A DNA stretch of 52,012 nucleotides from a virus. A program made the position numbers and the translations under genes. The stretch covers positions 1-52,012 of the IMG/VR virus record IMGVR_UViG_3300009129_000022; one strand, 5' to 3'. The notes under the pieces are model-generated. The model was not told the origin of the DNA and did no database searches. It saw nothing but the letters and a program-made list of their open reading frames with translations. Below are positions 46,546 to 52,012 of the stretch, one piece after another. Position 1 is the first letter of the stretch; every line of letters starts with the position of its first letter.

Positions 46546-46554
46546 CTACTTATA
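46546..46554 (+). promoter_or_regulatory. Candidate late promoter (CTACTTATA)
   Basis: CTACTTATA, 17 nt before the fibre gene start, in the 53-nt gap after the giant HAD fusion gene. It differs from the copy at 6767 by one base. Confidence 0.45.
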
Positions 46555-46571
46555 GCTAAAGAGGAAAATAA

Positions 46572-49500
46572 ATGGCATATAATCAATCATCGGGATCGCG
46601 TGATTTTGGCGATTTAAAGTACGAAACAGACACAGATACTCAATTAGATTGGGAAGAAGATTACATTGGTCTAAAGACTGGGGGCACCACTCGCCTCGCT
46701 ATTTCTGGATCCGCTGGCAATGTTGGTATTGGGACGACGAACCCTTCCCACACTTTACAAATTGATTCGAATTCTGGGGTTGAGGGTCTGCAAGTTAATG
46801 GCGATGCAAACCAATACGTAGCCAGCTTTAGAGCTAGCACCACTACAGGGCAATCTTATGGTCCTTATGTGCGCGCAGGTACGAACTCTTCCGATGCTGC
46901 ATTGATAGTAGACAATGCCGCTGGATCAACATCATTACTCAAACTGACTGGTGAGGGTAAACTCGGCATCGGTATCGCAAGCCCAACAGATGAATTAACG
47001 GTTGCAGGTGATATTTCAGGCTCTGGAGTATTAAAGAATGTTGGGGCCGCAAAGTTTGGTGCTTCTGTTTTTGTTACTGGTTCTGTTACAGCGGGTAATA
47101 GCTTTATTATTGGTAGTGCGAATATAAATGAAACTGATTTAGAAAAACTTGATGGTATCACTGACGGAACTGCTACAGCAAATAAAGCTGTTGTCGTTGA
47201 TGGTAGTAAAAACATTGCAACATTAGGCACTGTTGGGTGTGGAGCTATCACATCTACTGGTACCTCTACTTTTAACAATATTTCAGGATCCGGCACATTA
47301 AAAGCAGGAACAGACGTAACATTTCAAGGACTTGCAAGCGGCTCAGCGGCAGGCCCTGGTAGTTTTGTGAGTGTAGATGCTGTCGGTAAACTAGTATTAA
47401 CTGAATCGGCTGGGGGTGGTATTTCTTTTAATGGTTCTACTGCTAATGGTGTGGTTACCTATGGTGGCGCCACGCAGGCTGATGTGGAAGCTAATATGAC
47501 TTTTGATGGTAATACTTTAACAGCGACAAATGCTTCTAACACCGCTATACCAGCTATAAAAATTGACAGAGATTATACTGGCACTACAAGTATCGGCAAT
47601 TATACAACCGATCCGCAGGGCTTGCTTATTGATTATGATGTCACTGGTATAGTTGCAACGGGCCAAACAGCAATTCATGATGCCCTAGCAATTCATTTTA
47701 ATCAGGATTCAGCAACGCAAGTAGGTACGCTTGAGTCAACTGGAATAGATTGCAAAATGACTGGTGGAGCATCGGGCACGCAGTCCATGAAGGGTGTGGC
47801 TATAAATCTGGCCGGTGCTGACACTAATACCGGGATTGATATCACCGTACCCAATGACGGTACTCATCTTGTAGCACGATCACCAGATCATCTACTCGAT
47901 CAGTTTAAGATCTCGGTTGGGGCGGCCGGTGCGACGACGCTGAGTACTAACGATGCTGATGCTGCCGCTGCTCATCTTACATGTAGTGTTGATGGAAATA
48001 TTGTTTTAGACCCTGCCGGAAGTAATGTTATCGTTGACGGCAATCTTTCAGCTTCGATAAACATTTCAGCATCTGCTTTCTACGTCGAAGATCAAATAGT
48101 TCATACTGGCGATCCAGATACATATATCACCTTTACAACTGACGACATAAACTTTCAAGCCGGCGGCGTCAATTTTCTAGATCTCACTGAGGATACTCAA
48201 AACGAAGTAACTTTTAATGAGGCCGGCGTTGACATTGACTTTAGAGTTGAAACTGCTGATGAATCCCATATGCTTTTTATTGAGGGCTCTTCCAATAGGA
48301 TGAGTATTGGCGACAACACAGGATCTCCTGGCGCCACAGTGGAAATAAAAAATCATGCTTCTGCCGGCGCCTTTGGAGTGCCCCTTCTGCAACTAAACAA
48401 CAACGACACTGACCAACAATGTGTTGATATTAATGCTGGCAATATTGACGCAAATGTAGTTAACATAACAGCAAACGATGTAACAACAGCAAGAGTTCTT
48501 GCTATTGGCGCCGATGGTTTAACCACCGGTAATGCTCTTTATGTTGATGACAATTCAGCTAACACAGGAACAAGAAATACCGCCCTCATAATTCAGAATA
48601 ATGCTGCAGCAATTAACGCCCAAGCATTAGCAGTTCAGTCAGACGGCGGCACAACAGGAATAAAACTAGACAAGAATTACTCGGATCTCACTGAAGCCTC
48701 AATAACCGGCTTGCATATAGACTGGGATAAGACCGGCGCTTCCACGTCAGACAATACCATGTATGGTATCCAGCTTGATATGGACAACACCACAGCCACC
48801 AATGGCAACAACTACATGTATGGCTTACACGTCACGCCGACGCTTACGCACGCTGCTGATGCTGGAGGTGCCTTTCTATACGGTGCGTTTATTAACGCGC
48901 AAGGCGGAACAAACGGCAGTAGCTTAGTTCAAGGTGCAAGGATCGAAGCAGGCGGCGGTGATGTCAACTACGGACTTCAGCTTGATGTCGAGGACGGTGG
49001 CGTTGATCTTAGAATTGAAAGCTCAGCCGATAGCGGCGATTATTTCCAGATTCAAACCACCACCCACGGCGCAACCACGATCACAACGGTTGATGATGAC
49101 GCTGCCGCTGCTGACCTTACATTTACAATCGATGGAAATATGACTTTAGATCCAGCAGGTACGGCACTGTTTAATTCCGATCTGGGAATTGGTGGGACAC
49201 CAACACTCCCCTTAGATGTACAGAGCACTTCACCCGCCGCGGGACGCTTGGCCAACACAGCGAATGATGCGTACGGTTCTCTGCTTAGGCTTCAAAACAC
49301 CCGCGCAGGTAGTAACGCTGGACAAGCGAATGATTTCTGCGGAGGGGTTGTCTTCATGGCGCAAGACAGCACTGCTACTGGTACTCAGTATGGAAAGATA
49401 ACCACCAAAGTCGGAAGCCCTACTAACACATCTGAAGCGGGCTTCATGACTTTTGAGGTGACAACCGGAGGTACGCTGGCTACGGAATATCTCCGGATGG

Positions 49501-50030
49501 ATGGCGGAACGAACGCCATTACATCATCTGTAACAACTAGAGTGACATCGGATTTAATTGTTGATGCTACCGTTGATATTGGTACGGGCATCGATTCGGA
49601 CGCGAAGATTCATGTCAGTGGTTCTGATAGTTCGGTTTTAGCAATTTTCGAAACGCCTTCAAATCCAATTGCGATGGCTATAACTGGCTCGGGCCAAGTT
49701 GTAGTTGGCGGCTTACACCTTGACGCCAAGTTAAATGTAAGCGGCTCGGATACAGATAAACTGATTTCTCTTAAAAGTGATACCAAAAACCCCGCTTTTT
49801 ATGCGAGCGGAAGTGGAGATGTATATGTAGCCGGAAAAGTTGGAATTGGGACAACAGACCCATCAATGACGTTGGATGTTAATGCTAACGCAATACGTAT
49901 CAGGACCGCGGGCACCCCTTCTAGCGCAAGTGATTTAGGAGTCCAAGGCGAGATTCGATGGGACGCAAGTTATATTTATATTTGTGTTGCTACTGACACA
50001 TGGAAGAGGGTGGCGATTGATACGTGGTGA
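46572..50030 (+). CDS. Large tail-fibre or whisker-type protein, 1152 aa
   Basis: AAAGAGGAAAATAA precedes the ATG. The N-terminus (LDWEEDYIGLKTGGTTRLAI, then GNVGIGTTNPSHTL) and the C-terminus (GKVGIGTTDPSMTLDV, then DLGVQGEIRWDASYIYICVA) are classic phage fibre and chaperone-tail flanks. Internal repeats include GIASP, SGSG units and two DAAAA-LT-DGN-LDPAG blocks at about 460-490 and 835-860. The second half (from about residue 600) is richer in GC and in Asn/Asp/Thr. No peptidase S74 intramolecular chaperone is seen. It likely determines host binding. Confidence 0.88.
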   Translation: MAYNQSSGSRDFGDLKYETDTDTQLDWEEDYIGLKTGGTTRLAISGSAGNVGIGTTNPSHTLQIDSNSGVEGLQVNGDANQYVASFRASTTTGQSYGPYVRAGTNSSDAALIVDNAAGSTSLLKLTGEGKLGIGIASPTDELTVAGDISGSGVLKNVGAAKFGASVFVTGSVTAGNSFIIGSANINETDLEKLDGITDGTATANKAVVVDGSKNIATLGTVGCGAITSTGTSTFNNISGSGTLKAGTDVTFQGLASGSAAGPGSFVSVDAVGKLVLTESAGGGISFNGSTANGVVTYGGATQADVEANMTFDGNTLTATNASNTAIPAIKIDRDYTGTTSIGNYTTDPQGLLIDYDVTGIVATGQTAIHDALAIHFNQDSATQVGTLESTGIDCKMTGGASGTQSMKGVAINLAGADTNTGIDITVPNDGTHLVARSPDHLLDQFKISVGAAGATTLSTNDADAAAAHLTCSVDGNIVLDPAGSNVIVDGNLSASINISASAFYVEDQIVHTGDPDTYITFTTDDINFQAGGVNFLDLTEDTQNEVTFNEAGVDIDFRVETADESHMLFIEGSSNRMSIGDNTGSPGATVEIKNHASAGAFGVPLLQLNNNDTDQQCVDINAGNIDANVVNITANDVTTARVLAIGADGLTTGNALYVDDNSANTGTRNTALIIQNNAAAINAQALAVQSDGGTTGIKLDKNYSDLTEASITGLHIDWDKTGASTSDNTMYGIQLDMDNTTATNGNNYMYGLHVTPTLTHAADAGGAFLYGAFINAQGGTNGSSLVQGARIEAGGGDVNYGLQLDVEDGGVDLRIESSADSGDYFQIQTTTHGATTITTVDDDAAAADLTFTIDGNMTLDPAGTALFNSDLGIGGTPTLPLDVQSTSPAAGRLANTANDAYGSLLRLQNTRAGSNAGQANDFCGGVVFMAQDSTATGTQYGKITTKVGSPTNTSEAGFMTFEVTTGGTLATEYLRMDGGTNAITSSVTTRVTSDLIVDATVDIGTGIDSDAKIHVSGSDSSVLAIFETPSNPIAMAITGSGQVVVGGLHLDAKLNVSGSDTDKLISLKSDTKNPAFYASGSGDVYVAGKVGIGTTDPSMTLDVNANAIRIRTAGTPSSASDLGVQGEIRWDASYIYICVATDTWKRVAIDTW

Positions 50031-50067
50031 TGCCACCATTAAAAATGGATTTTACGCTACCATAATA

Positions 50068-50076
50068 CTACTTATT
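50068..50076 (+). promoter_or_regulatory. Candidate late promoter (CTACTTATT)
   Basis: CTACTTATT lies 31 nt before the start of the scaffold-like gene, in the gap after the fibre stop. It is the weakest of the four copies. Confidence 0.38.
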
Positions 50077-50107
50077 TTTGAACTATTGTCAAATTAGGAG
50101 TCAATTT

Positions 50108-51298
50108 ATGTCAAACCTTCTCAACGAAGCAATTGTCGACGCGACCGCCTTGCGTCAGGCTGCGTTAAAGAATGCAGAAACCGTTGTTATCGAAAAATAT
50201 TCAGAAGAAGTTAAGAGCACTTTAGAGCAGTTATTAGAACAAGAAGATCTGGGCTTTGATGTCGGCGGCGCCGAAGCAGCCGTAGATCCTGCTGCAGCCG
50301 TTCCGGATCCCGTTGCGGATCCTCTCGCGCCCGCAGGAGAAGAAGGTGGTACCGGCGAAGAAGTCGAAGCTCTGGACGAGGAAGATGATATTCCGCTCGG
50401 AGCGACCAACGACTTTGGAGAATTAGAAGGAAAGAATCTTAAGAACTTCCCGGCTAGTGGCGAGGATGTGGAATTGTCTATTGATTTAGGAGCCCTTCAA
50501 GAAGCCATCGAAAAGCTTTCTGAAGAAGACGAAATTGAAATCAACGAAGCAGAATTGGACGCACTGTTAGAGTTGGCCGATGATGACGACACCGAAGCTG
50601 AAGGCGGGACTGAGGAAGCTGGTGAAATGGCATCACCTGAATCTAGCGGTGCAGCCGGAGAAGCCACCGCCGCAGAAGAAGCAGCAGAAACAGAAGAATT
50701 TGATGGCGGAAAAGGTCTAGGCGAGAAACTTTCGCGCGATGATCTTGTTGACGCTATCGTAGAGCGACTCACTGTAGACATGGGCGCCGAATTAAGCGGT
50801 TGGGCGGGACGCTCATCCGAAGATATCAAGTATGAACTCGCGAGAGCGCTAGCGCACCGCCGCAGTACTGATGTAGAAGACGAATTACAAGTTATGAAGA
50901 AGGCTCAAGAAGAGTTAGTTTTCGAAAATAAACAACTCACAGAGCAAAACTCACAATATAAGCAAGCATTTCAAGAGCTTAAGGAGAATTTACAAGATGT
51001 AAATCTTTCTAACGCTCGCTTGCTTTACACGAACCGTGTTTTAAGAAATACCTCCTTTAATGAGCGGCAAAAATCAAAAATTGCCGAAGCTATTTCCAGT
51101 GCCGGTTCAGTTACAGAAGCAAGAACGATCTATGATACGCTTCAAAGCACAGTGGAGGCTACTCCTAAGAAGAGCCCACAATCACTGAGCGAGGCAATTG
51201 GTCGGCGGTCTTCTGTCATCCGGGCATCTCGGGCAACTGAGAAGCCTTCAGCCGATCCACATACGGAACGGATGAAAAAGTTAGCTGGAATAATATAA
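50108..51298 (+). CDS. Prohead core/scaffolding-like protein, 396 aa
   Basis: The ATG at 50108 follows TAGGAGTCAATTT; an in-frame start 30 nt upstream has no such site. The N-terminal half is very acidic with Ala/Pro/Glu repeats, the middle is a long coiled coil (VMKKAQEELVFENKQLTEQN and onward) and the C-terminus is basic and helical. The segment LLYTNRVLRNTSFNERQK matches scaffold proteins of T4-related phages in my recollection. Its position directly before the major capsid gene fits T4 gp22-like cores, which are degraded during maturation. Confidence 0.82.
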   Translation: MSNLLNEAIVDATALRQAALKNAETVVIEKYSEEVKSTLEQLLEQEDLGFDVGGAEAAVDPAAAVPDPVADPLAPAGEEGGTGEEVEALDEEDDIPLGATNDFGELEGKNLKNFPASGEDVELSIDLGALQEAIEKLSEEDEIEINEAELDALLELADDDDTEAEGGTEEAGEMASPESSGAAGEATAAEEAAETEEFDGGKGLGEKLSRDDLVDAIVERLTVDMGAELSGWAGRSSEDIKYELARALAHRRSTDVEDELQVMKKAQEELVFENKQLTEQNSQYKQAFQELKENLQDVNLSNARLLYTNRVLRNTSFNERQKSKIAEAISSAGSVTEARTIYDTLQSTVEATPKKSPQSLSEAIGRRSSVIRASRATEKPSADPHTERMKKLAGII

Positions 51299-51327
51299 TC
51301 AAATTACAATTAAGGAGGTGATTTTTA

Positions 51328-52012
51328 ATGTCTAGTATTATTGAACGTTTGACCGAAGGCGTGGTCAATCGTGATATGCGTGCGGAAAGTCACGCGTTAT
51401 TAAATAAGTGGGAGCGGACCGGTCTACTGGAAGGTATCGGCGCCGATCATTCCCGCAACGCAATGGCTCGATTGCTTGAAAACCAAGCAAAGGAGCTTCT
51501 ACGAGAAAACTCTACCATGGCTGCTGGAGATGTTGAGGGCTTTGCTGCCGTCGCATTCCCTATTGTCCGTCGGGTTTTCGCAGGTCTGATCGCCAACGAT
51601 CTCGTTAGTGTTCAGCCCATGAGTCTACCTAGTGGCCTCATCTTCTTCCTTGACTTTGTGTTCTCACCGAACGCAGGTGGAGGAAATGCTGGTGGTCGCG
51701 GTCGACTTGGTAACATCTACACTGGTTCCATTTATGGTGGCGCCGAGGTAGCAAGCCAGATCACTGGCGGTATCGATCTGCTCAATGCTCGTAAGGGTGA
51801 CCTTGGGGGTCCACGTACTGTGGGTGCTAAGGGTTATGCGTACGGTCAGGCAAGCGGATCGGGAGATGTGACGTGGACTCGCGTTACTTCTTTCAATCTT
51901 GATCAAGCAACCGAGGCTCAGAAGAAGAGTTACCTTAGCTGGGATCCAGACATCATGTCTCTTTCGGGCTCTGGTACAGAGTATGCTATCGCAGTTGCTA
52001 AAGTTGCTGTTT
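51328..52012 (+). CDS. gp23: Major capsid protein (T4 gp23-like), N-terminal part
   Basis: AAGGAGGTG lies 8 nt before the ATG. The frame is open to the window edge, giving about 228 codons. RMARLLENQ-type and WERTGLLEGIGADHSRNAM segments, then PIVRRVFAGLIANDLVSVQP and MSLPSGLIFFLDFVF, match the N-terminal arm and start of the HK97-like core of T4-type gp23. The full protein should be about 450-520 aa. Prohead-protease processing near the N-terminus is expected from the family. Confidence 0.93.
   Translation, partial: MSSIIERLTEGVVNRDMRAESHALLNKWERTGLLEGIGADHSRNAMARLLENQAKELLRENSTMAAGDVEGFAAVAFPIVRRVFAGLIANDLVSVQPMSLPSGLIFFLDFVFSPNAGGGNAGGRGRLGNIYTGSIYGGAEVASQITGGIDLLNARKGDLGGPRTVGAKGYAYGQASGSGDVTWTRVTSFNLDQATEAQKKSYLSWDPDIMSLSGSGTEYAIAVAKVAV

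Noticed and set aside
1-52012. Stop-codon reassignment as seen in some large phages
   Set aside because: TAA, TAG and TGA all end genes at sensible places with neighbouring starts, and no gene reads through any of them in frame.

Overview
The window looks like part of the genome of a large tailed phage of the T4-related (myovirus) type, probably from a marine or other aquatic source. The evidence is a gp23-like major capsid protein running off the right edge, a coiled-coil acidic scaffold-like gene just before it, tail-fibre-type proteins with GIGTT repeats, a phage GroEL, a ClpP-like protease and a tRNA cluster. Every gene I accept is on the + strand, packed with 4-14 nt overlaps. TAA, TAG and TGA all act as stops. 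No integrase, transposase or CRISPR array is visible. No stretch over 300 bases lacks a gene. The longest gaps (17613-17840, 22214-22432, 34876-35111) hold two candidate structured RNAs, promoters and a C-rich tract.

Layout. (A) 1-6.75 kb: the end of an acidic protein, a membrane protein, a ClpP-like protease, a large conserved protein, GroEL and five smaller genes, driven by two near-consensus sigma70 promoters. (B) 6.8-15.5 kb: a 1441-aa protein with a Cys/His motif, a membrane-anchored trypsin-like protease, a fibre-like protein, a beta-propeller-like protein and a nucleotidyltransferase. (C) 15.4-38.1 kb: an accessory region of small genes, including a glutaredoxin, tRNA-Met, tRNA-Arg, a tRNA-like element, two candidate structured RNAs, a zinc-knuckle protein and a MoxR ATPase/VWA-metallopeptidase pair. 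About 40 paralogous small proteins of a KxGDLV family are spread through the window, most of them here. (D) 38.1-41 kb: a block predicted to act at the host envelope (two-TM protein, Ig/VWA lipoprotein, secreted serine protease, c-type cytochrome). (E) 41-52 kb: a LamG protein, a Nudix hydrolase, a 1213-aa HAD fusion related to the 1441-aa protein, a 1152-aa fibre, the scaffold-like gene and the capsid protein.

The most unusual system is the KxGDLV array at 20.6-26.8 kb (with outliers at 4.7, 16.5-19.9, 30.0-30.5 and 32.8-38.1 kb). Consecutive genes share a short junction that serves as the last codons of one gene, the Shine-Dalgarno sequence, start codon and first codons of the next, and the stop of the first, giving a fixed 14-nt overlap. 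Blocks of genes are headed by a recurring promoter module of up to three TTGAC boxes, with the preceding gene's stop codon inside the first box. Some blocks appear to start as leaderless transcripts. I infer a cassette-like array that can grow and shuffle by recombination at the shared junctions.

Host. The lipoprotein at 38315-39934 has an architecture I associate with Myxococcota and other delta-proteobacterial lineages (lipobox, Ig-like repeats, VWA, acidic DTG tail). Together with the cytochrome this suggests a Gram-negative, respiring host of that kind. This is inference only. All calls were made by eye, with no database search.
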